In this document: positions 16,843 to 24,545 of the stretch, piece after piece
How the letters are laid out: the number at the start of each line of letters is the position of its first letter
Position numbering within the stretch: position 1 is the first letter of the stretch
NCBI GenBank assembly: GCA_017882905.1
Contig: JADGOO010000037.1
Span: 1-54,263, forward strand
DNA from: Acidimicrobiia bacterium
Lineage (GTDB): Bacteria; Actinomycetota; Acidimicrobiia; IMCC26256; PALSA-610
Direction of reading: 5' to 3'
DNA: 54,263 nucleotides
Translations under genes and position numbers: made by a program
Notes under the pieces: generated by a model
What the model was told of the DNA's origin: nothing
Seen by the model: only the letters and a program-made list of their open reading frames with translations
Database searches by the model: none

Positions 16843-17973
16843 GTGGCGGGCGGCGCAGACAAGTCACAGAAGACCGAGAAGCCCACCGCGCGCCGCAAGA
16901 AGGAACAGCGCGAGAAGGGCCAGATCGCCAAGTCGCCCGAGCTCGTCACGTGGACGAGCGTGCTGCTCTCCACGGTGCTCTTGCAGACCACGGTGTCGCG
17001 CGGTGCCTCGACGTTCCGCCCGATGCTCGACCAGATGGGCCAGCTGATCGCCAAGCCGAGCGAGCCGCGAGCCGGCGCGTTCTTCGGGCATGCCATCGCA
17101 CAAGGCGCGCTCGTCGCCGCGCCGCTCGTGCTCGGCCTGATGCTCCTCAGCATCGTGGTGAACCTCGGTCAGGTGGGACTGAAACCTTCGAGCAAGCGGC
17201 TCAAGCCCCAGTTCAGCCGGCTCAACGTGCTCAAGGGCTTGAAGCGCATGGGAAGCCCGAACGCGTGGTGGGAGCTGGCCAAGGCACTGATCAAGGTGAC
17301 CGTGCTCGCGGCGATCGTCTACCCCACGGTCGCGTCGATGGCGAAAACGGTCGCCACCCAAGGAGGCTCCCTCTTCTGGATCGCCGGCGAGGTCGCCCAG
17401 ACCGCCATCACCGTCATGCGCAACATCGCCGCCATCGGCCTCGTGATCGCCGGCATCGACTACATCGTGCAGCGCCGCCGCGTGAACAAAGACATGATGA
17501 TGACGAAGCAAGAAGTGCTCGATGAGCACAAGCAGCACGAAGGCGACCCGCGCGTCCGTCAGGCGATCCGCTCTCGCCAACAGGCGGTCAGCCGCAACCG
17601 GATGATCGGCATGGTGTCACGGGCCGACGTCGTCGTGGTCAACCCGACCCACTACGCCGTGGCGTTGCGCTACGAGTCGGCACGAGGCGCGCCCGAGGTG
17701 CTCGCCAAAGGCGCCGACCACCTCGCGGCGCGCATCCGCCTCGAAGCCACGCGCAACAACGTGCCGATCGTTCACGAACCCGCGCTCACTCGTGCGCTGT
17801 ACAAGGCCGTGCCGGTGGGTGCGCGCATCCCGATGGAGCTGTACGAAGCCGTCGCGCATCTGCTCGCGTTCGTGTTCGCGCTCCGCGCCCGGGGTCGCGC
17901 CGACGGGTACCACGAGTTCGGTCGGCCGCTCGTGCAAGACCCGCCGGCGCCGAAGCCCGTCAGCGTTGCATGA
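16843..17973 (+). CDS. flhB: Flagellar export switch protein FlhB
   Basis: FlhB controls export substrate specificity through self-cleavage. The 376-aa product has the lysine-rich N-terminus (KTEKPTARRKKEQREKGQ), four membrane helices in the first 220 residues, and the cytoplasmic domain with the autocleavage motif N267-P-T-H followed by YAVALRYE. The C-terminus carries the expected LAKGADHLAARIR and IPMELYEAVAHLLAFVFALR. GTG at 16843 follows fliR closely. The last 14 nt overlap, convergently, the ArsR-family gene on the other strand, so the flagellar operon appears interrupted here before flhA. Confidence 0.95.
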   Translation: MAGGADKSQKTEKPTARRKKEQREKGQIAKSPELVTWTSVLLSTVLLQTTVSRGASTFRPMLDQMGQLIAKPSEPRAGAFFGHAIAQGALVAAPLVLGLMLLSIVVNLGQVGLKPSSKRLKPQFSRLNVLKGLKRMGSPNAWWELAKALIKVTVLAAIVYPTVASMAKTVATQGGSLFWIAGEVAQTAITVMRNIAAIGLVIAGIDYIVQRRRVNKDMMMTKQEVLDEHKQHEGDPRVRQAIRSRQQAVSRNRMIGMVSRADVVVVNPTHYAVALRYESARGAPEVLAKGADHLAARIRLEATRNNVPIVHEPALTRALYKAVPVGARIPMELYEAVAHLLAFVFALRARGRADGYHEFGRPLVQDPPAPKPVSVA

Positions 17974-18292
17974 GGGTGCGCAGTCGTGCGAGGCGTTCGT
18001 CCCACTCCGCACCGACCACACCCATCCACTCGGCCGCGTCGCGCAGTGGTTCGGGCGTGAACCGGTAGACCACGCGGCGACCGTCGCGCTCGCCGGTGAC
18101 GAGACCAGCGGCTTCGAGCACGCCGAGGTGCTTCACGATCGCTTGGCGGCTCACTGGCGCGCGCACGGCGAGCTCGCTCGCCGTGGCCGGGTGATGCGCC
18201 AGCTGGTCGACGACGGCGCGGCGGGTACCGTCGGCGAGCGCGGTGAACACCGCGTCGAGGCGCGGGTCGGGTCTAGGTGCGCGCGAGGGCAC
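17960..18292 (-). CDS. ArsR-family transcriptional regulator
   Basis: This 110-aa winged-helix repressor shows the ArsR pattern: LDAVFTALADGTRRAVVDQLA, then ATASELAVRAPVSRQAIVKHLGVLEAAGLV with the recognition helix SRQAIVKHL, and a wing ERDGRRVVYRF. No metal-binding cysteines are visible, so it is of the type that accompanies SRPBCC proteins rather than a metal sensor. The GTG at 18292 was chosen because residues before it look non-coding; it overlaps the end of the upstream SRPBCC gene by about 20 nt, implying coupling. It probably controls its own operon through the palindrome at 18666-18687. Confidence 0.88.
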   Translation of the reverse strand: MPSRAPRPDPRLDAVFTALADGTRRAVVDQLAHHPATASELAVRAPVSRQAIVKHLGVLEAAGLVTGERDGRRVVYRFTPEPLRDAAEWMGVVGAEWDERLARLRTLMQR

Positions 18293-18650
18293 GGAACCGC
18301 GACCGATCAGCCGGCGCCGACGGCAGCCAGTCGAGCGCGAGCGTGGTCTCGGTGACGCGCAGCACCGTCTCGTCGCCGTCGGGTTCGAGGCGGAGCTCCA
18401 CGGCCGACGGGGCACGATCACCGTGCACCGGCGCCCAGGTGAACGAGAGGCGTGTGGCGGGCTCGACCACGTGGACCACGCCGATGCGCTCGTCGCCGTT
18501 GGCGTCGACCACGCGCAAACGGCCTCCCGGGCGGGCGTCGAACTCCACCTCGGCGTCGAACCAGGCGCTGAGGCCGGCCGGATCGGTGAGCAGCGGCCAG
18601 AGCTCGTCGGCGGCCGCCGCGAAGCGCTCGGTTCGTTCGATCGTCGTCAT
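18273..18650 (-). CDS. SRPBCC (AHSA1/START-like) domain protein
   Basis: The 125-aa product is a single hydrophobic-cavity domain of the AHSA1-like SRPBCC superfamily: ERTERFAAAADELWPLLTD at the start, LSAWFDAEVEFDARPGGRL, a central EPATRLSFTWAP and a C-terminal TVLRVTETTL. Such proteins often form a unit with an ArsR regulator, as here; their ligands are usually unknown. The ATG at 18650 has a clear GGGAGG. It is transcribed away from the ClpP-like gene, from which it is separated by a 68-nt control region. Confidence 0.88.
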   Translation of the reverse strand: MTTIERTERFAAAADELWPLLTDPAGLSAWFDAEVEFDARPGGRLRVVDANGDERIGVVHVVEPATRLSFTWAPVHGDRAPSAVELRLEPDGDETVLRVTETTLALDWLPSAPADRSRFRALART

Positions 18651-18665
18651 CCGGCCTCCCAAAGA

Positions 18666-18687
18666 TGTGCAACCCAAGTATTGCACA
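18666..18687. promoter_or_regulatory. Palindromic operator candidate TGTGCAA-N8-TTGCACA
   Basis: The two 7-nt arms (18666-18672 and 18681-18687) are a perfect inverted repeat; another TTGCACA lies at 18725-18731. The palindrome covers an extended -10 candidate for the minus-strand SRPBCC-arsR unit (TGCAATACT on the minus strand) and the -35 (TTGCAC, 18681-18686) of the divergent ClpP-like gene. An ArsR dimer bound here could block both promoters. Confidence 0.55.
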
Positions 18688-18710
18688 TGCGTCCCCGACG
18701 CGCGGATAAT
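18681..18710 (+). promoter_or_regulatory. Promoter of the ClpP-like gene; transcript probably leaderless
   Basis: TTGCAC (18681-18686), an 18-nt spacer and GATAAT (18705-18710). Only 8 nt separate the -10 from the ATG at 18719, so transcription should start at or within about 2 nt of the start codon. Confidence 0.6.
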
Positions 18711-18718
18711 CTGCAACC

Positions 18719-19327
18719 ATGCAGTTGCACATGGAGACCCAAGACGCGCCCGCGGCCTCGCCCCTCGCGCCGAACACGCTCGAGACCGAAGTCGTCAAGA
18801 TGCTGCTCGACCAGCGGCGGGTGATGCTCACCGGCGAGGTCACCGACGCGCTCGCGCACATGGTGTGCGCGCAGCTGCTCGTGGCCGCGCAACGCGCCGA
18901 CGCCGACCACCCGGTCGTGTTGATCATCAACTCGCCGGGCGGCAGCGTCGACGCCGGATTCGCGATCTACGACACGATGCAGACGCTGGGCGTACCGGTG
19001 GCGACGGTGTGCGTGGGCATCGCCGCGTCGATGGGCCAGTTCCTGTTGTGCGGCGGCACGCCCGGCTTGCGCTACGCACACCGCCACGCGCAGATCCTGA
19101 TGCATCAACCGCACGGCGCCGTGCAGGGCTTCGCCACTGACATCCGCATCCACGCTGACCACTTCGGTCGCCGCCGCCGGTTGATGGCCGAGCTCACGGC
19201 CAAGCACACCGGCCAGTCGGTCGACCAGGTGGAAGCCGACGCCGACCGCGACCACTGGTTCGACGCCGACGAAGCCCTCGCGTACGGCATGGTCGACCAT
19301 CTCGTCGACGGCCCCCTCGACCTCTAA
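18719..19327 (+). CDS. ClpP-family serine protease
   Basis: This 202-aa protein is a ClpP peptidase, the proteolytic ring of ATP-dependent Clp proteases. The catalytic triad is intact: serine in GIAASMGQFLL, histidine in LMHQPHGA and aspartate in DRDHWFDADEA. The INSPGGSVDAGFAIYDTM oligomerisation segment is also present. It stands alone, without clpX or a second clpP, between flhB and flhA, and shares a control region with the SRPBCC-arsR unit, so it is likely an accessory paralogue rather than the housekeeping copy. An in-frame ATG 12 nt downstream is a possible alternative start. Confidence 0.9.
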   Translation: MQLHMETQDAPAASPLAPNTLETEVVKMLLDQRRVMLTGEVTDALAHMVCAQLLVAAQRADADHPVVLIINSPGGSVDAGFAIYDTMQTLGVPVATVCVGIAASMGQFLLCGGTPGLRYAHRHAQILMHQPHGAVQGFATDIRIHADHFGRRRRLMAELTAKHTGQSVDQVEADADRDHWFDADEALAYGMVDHLVDGPLDL

Positions 19328-19417
19328 GACCCGAACCGACTGGCAGCGCGCGCGCTCCGCGCTCGGATGCCACCCACCGTCCCCAGTATTCACCACGCTG
19401 CGTGGCGAGTAGGGCAC

Positions 19418-19444
19418 TCAACTCCGGGGCGCATAGGCCGATCA
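19418..19444 (+). promoter_or_regulatory. Candidate sigma-28 promoter for flhA
   Basis: TCAACTCC (19418-19425), an 11-nt gap and GCCGATCA (19437-19444) are the best sigma-28 match in the window. Transcription would begin near 19451, which excludes the upstream in-frame ATG at 19367 and supports the GTG at 19514. Confidence 0.65.
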
Positions 19445-19513
19445 GACCATGCGCTCTTCGGACGGGGCGCGCTCGCACGCCACGGATTGGCCGGCACCTC
19501 GTCTGAGGCTTCG

Positions 19514-21586
19514 GTGGACTCGAGTCGCATCGGACAGATCGCCATCCCTGGGGCGATCGTCGGCATCGTGGTGATGATGGTCGTGCCGTTGCCGGCCGCC
19601 ATCCTCGACCTGCTGCTCGTCGCGAACATCGCGCTGGCCACACTCGCGTTGCTGAGCAGCATGTTCACGACACGCGTTCTCGACTTTTCGATCTTCCCTT
19701 CGTTCCTCCTGATCGCAACGCTGTTCCGGCTCGCGCTGAACGTCAGTGTCACGCGGCTCGTGCTGCTGAACGGCTACGCGGGCAACGTCATCGAGAGCTT
19801 CGGCCACTTCGTGGTCGGAGGCTCGGTGGTCGTCGGCCTCGTGATCTTCCTCATCCTCATCGTGATCCAGTTCATCGTGATCACGAACGGTGCCGGGCGT
19901 GTCGCCGAGGTCGCGGCCCGCTTCACTCTCGACGCGATGCCCGGCAAGCAGATGGCCATCGATGCCGACCTCAACGCCGGTGTCATCGACGAGTTCGAAG
20001 CCAAGCGACGCCGCAAGGAGATCGCCGACGAAGCCGACTTCTACGGAGCGATGGACGGCGCGTCCAAGTTCGTGAAGGGCGACGCGATCGCGGCGATCGT
20101 GATCGTGCTCATCAACCTCGTCGGCGGCTTCGTCGTCGGCATCGTGCAGAAGCACATGAGCTTCGGCGATGCGATCCAGCACTACTCGCTGCTCACCGTG
20201 GGTGACGGTCTCGTCGCGCAGATCCCGGCGTTGCTCATCTCGCTGTCGAGTGGTCTGATCGTGACCCGTGCCGCGACCGACAGCGACCTCGGCACCGACC
20301 TGCTGGCCCAGTTCACGAGCCACAAGCGCACCCTGCAGCTCGCGGGCGGCGCAATCGGTTCGTTGGCGATCGTGCCCGGACTGCCGAAGCCGCCGTTCAT
20401 CGTGATCGGCGGTCTGCTGCTGGTGCTCGCGTCACGGCTGCCGTCCGAAGCCGAGCGCGTCGCCCGCGAAGCCGAAGAAGCGCAGCGCAGCGTCGCTGAT
20501 GCCGAAGCAGCCGCGAACCGACCCGACTCGCCCGAGCAGATCGCGCACGACATGCGCGTCGAGCCGCTCGAGCTCGAGATCGCTTACGACCTCATCGACC
20601 TCGTCGACGCCACGCACGGCGGCGACCTGCTCGACCGCGTGCGCGCGCTACGGCGCAAGCTGGCGCTCGAGCTCGGAGTGGTGATCCCGCTCGTGCGCAC
20701 CCGCGACAACCTCGACCTGCCGGCCCACACCTACGCGATCCGCGTGCACGGCGTGGAGATCGGCCGCGGTGAGGCGCCTCCCGGACACGTGCTCGTGCTC
20801 GGCGACGGCGACGGCGGCGCGCGCCTTCCTGGGATGCAGACGCACGAGCCGGTGTTCGGCCTACCGGCCACGTGGGTGCCGCTCGAGTTCCGCCACCAAG
20901 CCGAAGTGCTCGGGGCGACGGTCGTGGACCGGGCGTCGGTCATCACCACGCACCTCGCCGAGGTCGTGCGCCGCTACGCTTCGCGGCTCTTGTCGCGCCA
21001 AGACGTGAAGACACTCGTCGACATCGTGAAGCAGACCGACCCGGTCGTCATCGACGAGATCAACGGCGCGGGCATCACCCACGGGGAGATTCAGCGGGTG
21101 CTCCAACAGCTCCTCGACGAGAGTGTCGGCATCCGCGACCTCGTACCGATCTTCGAAGTGATCTCGGAACGCGCTCGCGTCACCAAAGACCCCGAAGCAC
21201 TCGCCGAAGCGGTGCGCACTGCACTTGGTCCGGCGATCTCCGCGGCCCACGCACGCGACGGCAAGCTCCCGGTGATCACGCTCGAGCCCGTGATCGAACA
21301 CGCCCTCGCCGACGCATTGCGCCACGGCGACCATGGTTCCTACCTCGCGCTCGACCCCGGGTTCGCCGAGCAGCTCGCGCGGTCGATCGCCGAACAGGCC
21401 GAGACTGCCGAGATGCGCGGCATCGAGCCGGTGTTCGTGTGCGCGCAGCAGCTGCGAGCTTCGATCCGGCGCCTGCTGCGCGGTGTCGCGCCCCGCCTTC
21501 CCGTCCTCGCCTACACGGAGCTCGGTAACCAGCTCGAGCTCGAGACCCTTGCGGTGGTGAACATTGTCCAGCCAGCGACGCTTTGA
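19514..21586 (+). CDS. flhA: Flagellar export gate protein FlhA
   Basis: FlhA is the large export-gate component that docks chaperone-substrate complexes. The product, 690 aa from the chosen start, has eight predicted membrane helices in the first 300 residues, the FHIPEP region (RFTLDAMPGKQMAIDADLNAG and ADFYGAMDGASKFVKGDA), and the large C-terminal cytoplasmic domain with LVDIVKQTDPVVIDE and GLAPRLPVLAYTEL-like residues (GVAPRLPVLAYTEL). The open frame extends to 19367, but a sigma-28-like promoter lies at 19418-19444 and GAGG precedes the GTG at 19514. It overlaps the flhF-like gene by 23 nt. Confidence 0.94.
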   Translation: MDSSRIGQIAIPGAIVGIVVMMVVPLPAAILDLLLVANIALATLALLSSMFTTRVLDFSIFPSFLLIATLFRLALNVSVTRLVLLNGYAGNVIESFGHFVVGGSVVVGLVIFLILIVIQFIVITNGAGRVAEVAARFTLDAMPGKQMAIDADLNAGVIDEFEAKRRRKEIADEADFYGAMDGASKFVKGDAIAAIVIVLINLVGGFVVGIVQKHMSFGDAIQHYSLLTVGDGLVAQIPALLISLSSGLIVTRAATDSDLGTDLLAQFTSHKRTLQLAGGAIGSLAIVPGLPKPPFIVIGGLLLVLASRLPSEAERVAREAEEAQRSVADAEAAANRPDSPEQIAHDMRVEPLELEIAYDLIDLVDATHGGDLLDRVRALRRKLALELGVVIPLVRTRDNLDLPAHTYAIRVHGVEIGRGEAPPGHVLVLGDGDGGARLPGMQTHEPVFGLPATWVPLEFRHQAEVLGATVVDRASVITTHLAEVVRRYASRLLSRQDVKTLVDIVKQTDPVVIDEINGAGITHGEIQRVLQQLLDESVGIRDLVPIFEVISERARVTKDPEALAEAVRTALGPAISAAHARDGKLPVITLEPVIEHALADALRHGDHGSYLALDPGFAEQLARSIAEQAETAEMRGIEPVFVCAQQLRASIRRLLRGVAPRLPVLAYTELGNQLELETLAVVNIVQPATL

Positions 21587-23033
21587 GGGCCCCGTTCTCG
21601 AGGATCTCCTCGAGCGCGTGCGCCACGAGACGGGCGAAGGTGCGCGCATCGTCGCGGCCAACCGCGTCCGCCGCGGCGGCCTCGGTGGCTTCTTCGCGCG
21701 CGAGCACTTCGAAGTGGTGGTCGACGAGACGGAGGTCGAAGCGCCGGAGGAGTCGCGGTCGCGCCGCGCTCGCCGCACGGCGACCAAGACGCGCAGCGCC
21801 AAGGGTCGCAGCGCGACGAACAACGACAACGACATCGACAGCGACGTCCTCATCGCCGAGCGCGTCGACGAGCCGGTACGATCGCTCGGTTCGAAGGCCG
21901 CGGCATCGGTGCTCGATCTGGTGGATGCGACGAATGACGAGGAGCGCCACCACAACCTCGTGGATCTGACCCGGTCGGAGCGCGTTCCGGTTCGCCGTCG
22001 TGTCGACCTCGACGACGAGCCTGTCGGCTTCGACGACCTGCGCGATGTCGATCTCCACGACGATCTCCACGACGATGTCGACGACTACGAGGTTGCCGTC
22101 ATCGACGATGACGACGATGCGCCCACGCTCGTCACCGACCGTCCCGACCGCTTCCACGAGATCCTCGAGCGCTTGGCCGGCGCCGTCGAGAGCGACGCCG
22201 AGCTCGACGAGCTGCAGCGGGTCGACTCGCGTGAGCTGATCGAGAGCATCGGGCGGCGTGGCCGCACACCCGAGGCGCCCGAGGTTCCGATCGTGCCTCG
22301 CGTCCCGAGCGACGAGTCGCGCGCCACGAGCACGCCGGGCTTCGTGCCGCTGCGCGTCACGCGTGCCGCTCGCGCGATCGAGGTGATCGAGCGCCCCGAG
22401 AACGTGCTGTTCCGCCTGGGTGTTCCTGCCCGTTTCGTGCCGCGCGGCATGTCGGGCACGCAGCTGCGCGGCGCGCTCATCGACTCGCTGTCGAAGCTGC
22501 CGTCGCCCGCGCTGCTCCCCGAGACGAACGGCATCGTGATCGCGGTGGTCGGTGTGGGTGCCCGCCCCGTCATGCTCGCCCGTGCGCTCGCGGCCGAGCA
22601 CTTCCTCGACCCCGACAACGTGGTGCTCGCCACCGAGACCGAGCTCGGTGACGGGGTGCCGTCGTGGCTGCAGATCAACGACGCACCCACTGCGCAGGAG
22701 CGGCGGCGCAGTTGGCGGCGACGCGACCACACCACGTTCGTGGCCGTGTCGGTTCCGGCCGCCAGTGCCGACAGCTGGGCCCGTGGCGTGCTCGACGGTC
22801 TCGAACCCACGCAGGTGTGGGGCATCGCGCACGCGGCCTGGAAGCCCGAAGACATCGACGGTTGGGGAGCGCGGCTCGGCGGCTTCGATGTGCTCGCGCT
22901 CGAGAACCTGGCCGACACCGTGAGCCCGGCGGCCGCGCTCACGCTCGACCTGCCCATCGGCCGACTCGACGGCGCGCCGGCAACTCCCCTGCGGTGGGCC
23001 GACCTGTTGCTCGACCGGATGACCCAGCAATGA
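21564..23033 (+). CDS. FlhF-like protein with degenerate GTPase domain
   Basis: This 489-aa protein occupies the flhF position after flhA. Residues 5-50 match the FlhF N-terminal pattern (LEDLLERVRHETGEGARIV, RRGGLGGFFAREHFEVVV). A long acidic, low-complexity middle follows (about 55-210). The C-terminal third (about 270-489) resembles an SRP-type GTPase core, but where the P-loop GPTGVGKTT is expected, near residues 328-338, it reads VVGVGARPVML, with no Walker A lysine. FlhF is an SRP-type GTPase that positions flagella at the pole; this version probably cannot bind nucleotide normally. FlhF assignment is by position and N-domain, so moderate. Confidence 0.65.
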   Translation: MSSQRRFEGPVLEDLLERVRHETGEGARIVAANRVRRGGLGGFFAREHFEVVVDETEVEAPEESRSRRARRTATKTRSAKGRSATNNDNDIDSDVLIAERVDEPVRSLGSKAAASVLDLVDATNDEERHHNLVDLTRSERVPVRRRVDLDDEPVGFDDLRDVDLHDDLHDDVDDYEVAVIDDDDDAPTLVTDRPDRFHEILERLAGAVESDAELDELQRVDSRELIESIGRRGRTPEAPEVPIVPRVPSDESRATSTPGFVPLRVTRAARAIEVIERPENVLFRLGVPARFVPRGMSGTQLRGALIDSLSKLPSPALLPETNGIVIAVVGVGARPVMLARALAAEHFLDPDNVVLATETELGDGVPSWLQINDAPTAQERRRSWRRRDHTTFVAVSVPAASADSWARGVLDGLEPTQVWGIAHAAWKPEDIDGWGARLGGFDVLALENLADTVSPAAALTLDLPIGRLDGAPATPLRWADLLLDRMTQQ

Positions 23034-23461
23034 GCACGGGTGAACGGCCGCCGCACGTCGACCCGCAACTCCTCTTCGGCATCAGCTTGCTCGCGGGTCT
23101 TGCGCTCTCGGCGCAGGCCCTCAACGGCGCCATGCACGGCGACGTCGACATCACGGTCGCCGGTCTGCGTCTGCTGGTCGCGATCGCATTCTCGTGGGCC
23201 GCGATCTACGGGATCACCGCCATGTTCGCCAGCTTCTCCGCGCACGTCGACCAGGCTGCGCGCGACACGGCCGAACGACCCGACACGCCGCGACGACGGG
23301 CGACCGATCTTGCGGGCGGTGTGGCCCCGACCGCGATCGACGTGCCGAGCACAGCGACCAATGCACCCAATCCGATCGACGCGGCGTTGCCCACGCCACC
23401 GGCGCTCGCGACCGGCTTGGCAGCACTCGGCGCCGCCAACAACGAGGCGTCGGCCGCCTGA
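23030..23461 (+). CDS. Small two-helix membrane protein of unknown function
   Basis: The family is not recognised. The 143-aa product has two hydrophobic segments (about 15-32, FGISLLAGLALSAQALN; about 45-66, LRLLVAIAFSWAAIYGITAM) and a charged then alanine/proline/threonine-rich C-terminal tail that is probably disordered. Its ATG overlaps the stop of the flhF-like gene by 4 nt (ATGA at 23030-23033), so it is translationally coupled to the flagellar operon and likely has a motility-related role. It ends 6 nt before a convergent gene. Confidence 0.75.
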   Translation: MSTGERPPHVDPQLLFGISLLAGLALSAQALNGAMHGDVDITVAGLRLLVAIAFSWAAIYGITAMFASFSAHVDQAARDTAERPDTPRRRATDLAGGVAPTAIDVPSTATNAPNPIDAALPTPPALATGLAALGAANNEASAA

Positions 23462-23467
23462 GCTCGC

Positions 23468-23953
23468 TCAGCCGACGAGGATCGCGAGCTTGCCCGCGCC
23501 GTACTCGTCGACGGTCACGTCGTAGTCACGCCGTGCCGCAGGCTCACGCACGAACGCGTTCGTGGCGTCGGGCAGCTCGCTCGTGGTCGTCTGCACCTCG
23601 TGCCAACGCAACGGAGCGAAGTCCTCGTGGTTGAACAACCGCGCGGCGACCTTGACGATCTCGCTGAGGTTCTCGAGGTTCTGCGCGTCGACCTGGCCCG
23701 ACTTCACGGCTTGTTCCACTGCGGTCGGCGCGACCATCGTCAGGGCGGCGCCGAGCGCGTTCGACAGGCGCAGGTCGGTGATGCACATCGCCCCGACACC
23801 GCCGTCGTCGTCGCGGTAGTCGGCCATCACCGCGGCCGTCTCGGGCTCGAGCACGAGCGGGTCGCCGGCGACCACGGTCACCGAGCGGCCCAGCAGGTCG
23901 CCGAGGAGCTCGCGGATGGCTTCCGCCTTCGGAAACGGGTGCGTGGTGGGCAT
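23468..23953 (-). CDS. 161-aa CheC/CheX-like paralogue lacking the motif asparagine
   Basis: This 161-aa soluble protein is a paralogue of the product at 1294-1779, with identical length, LLGDL near the N-terminus and YGAGKLAILVG at the C-terminus. At the positions equivalent to E98-V-L-N101 of the paralogue it has E98-I-V-K101, so the asparagine needed by CheC/CheX-type phosphatases is replaced by lysine. If the fold assignment holds, this copy would bind a receiver without dephosphorylating it. As in the first locus it lies downstream of a CheY-like gene, here with an 89-nt gap. Function is otherwise unknown. Confidence 0.6.
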   Translation of the reverse strand: MPTTHPFPKAEAIRELLGDLLGRSVTVVAGDPLVLEPETAAVMADYRDDDGGVGAMCITDLRLSNALGAALTMVAPTAVEQAVKSGQVDAQNLENLSEIVKVAARLFNHEDFAPLRWHEVQTTTSELPDATNAFVREPAARRDYDVTVDEYGAGKLAILVG

Positions 23954-24042
23954 TGTCTCGAACTTCGGACCGTCGACGGCTCACCTTGAGCGCGACCGCG
24001 CGCGGTCTGTGGCCCGACGGTCAGGAGATCAGCGGCGCGAGA

Positions 24043-24426
24043 TCAGCGCCGGGCGCCCACGTGGGCGAGCGCTTCCACGAGCGCAGCTCGCGTGAAGGGC
24101 TTCGTCACGCAGTCATCGGCGCCGGCCGCCGCGGTCGCCTGCCCCGTGCCGGCGGGCGCAGTCGCAGTCGTGAGCATGACCACCGCCACGTGACCGGCAC
24201 CGTCGCGTTCGCGTACCGCCTGCGCGAGGTCGGCGCTGTCGGCGTCGGCGAGGTTGTCGTCGAGGAGGGCCAGCTGCGGGAGATCGGCCGCCCCGCAGGC
24301 GGCGAGGCTGTCGAGCGCGCTCTGGGCCGTCGGTGCCTCGATCACGTCGTCGTAGCCGCACTCGTGCAGCACGCGCTTGAGGACCGTCCGCATCGCCTTG
24401 GAGCTGTCGACGACCATCGCACGCAT
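24043..24426 (-). CDS. Divergent CheY-like receiver protein
   Basis: This 127-aa stand-alone receiver keeps the phosphoacceptor (D56 in LALLDDN), a threonine (near 86-87) and the lysine (K109 in VTKPF), but the acidic pair reads D7-S8 instead of D-D, and the usual MP-x-M-x-G after the phosphorylation site is missing. The second acidic residue normally holds Mg2+, so phosphorylation may be weak. The N-terminal helix (SSKAMRTVLKRVLHECGYDD) is clearly related to the receiver at 5449-5823. A sigma-28-like promoter precedes it at 24476-24502, placing it in the motility regulon with the 161-aa protein downstream. Confidence 0.82.
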   Translation of the reverse strand: MRAMVVDSSKAMRTVLKRVLHECGYDDVIEAPTAQSALDSLAACGAADLPQLALLDDNLADADSADLAQAVRERDGAGHVAVVMLTTATAPAGTGQATAAAGADDCVTKPFTRAALVEALAHVGARR

Positions 24427-24475
24427 GTCGCTGCCTCGCGGGCTTCCCGGTCGCGCCGGCGCGCGCCTGGCCTCT

Positions 24476-24502
24476 GAGTCGGCCGCGACGAGACGGAGTT
24501 GA
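24476..24502 (-). promoter_or_regulatory. Candidate sigma-28 promoter for the third CheY-like gene
   Basis: On the minus strand TCAACTCC (24502-24495), an 11-nt gap and GCCGACTC (24483-24476). The -35 octamer is identical to that of the flhA site. The start codon is 50 nt downstream. Confidence 0.5.
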
Positions 24503-24533
24503 GCGCCGCGGCAGATTGGTCCTGCCGCGGCGC
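24503..24533. terminator. 12-bp perfect hairpin, probable terminator of the phosphoesterase gene
   Basis: GCGCCGCGGCAG (24503-24514) and its exact reverse complement (24522-24533) flank a 7-nt loop. It begins 12 nt beyond the phosphoesterase stop codon. There is no T-run on either side, so it may act as an L-shaped actinobacterial-type terminator or only as an insulating stem. Confidence 0.55.
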
Positions 24534-24545
24534 CCACATCCGCTG

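Noticed and set aside
19367-19513. N-terminal 49-codon extension of flhA
   Set aside because: It would start upstream of the best sigma-28-like promoter and has a non-conserved, signal-free composition.
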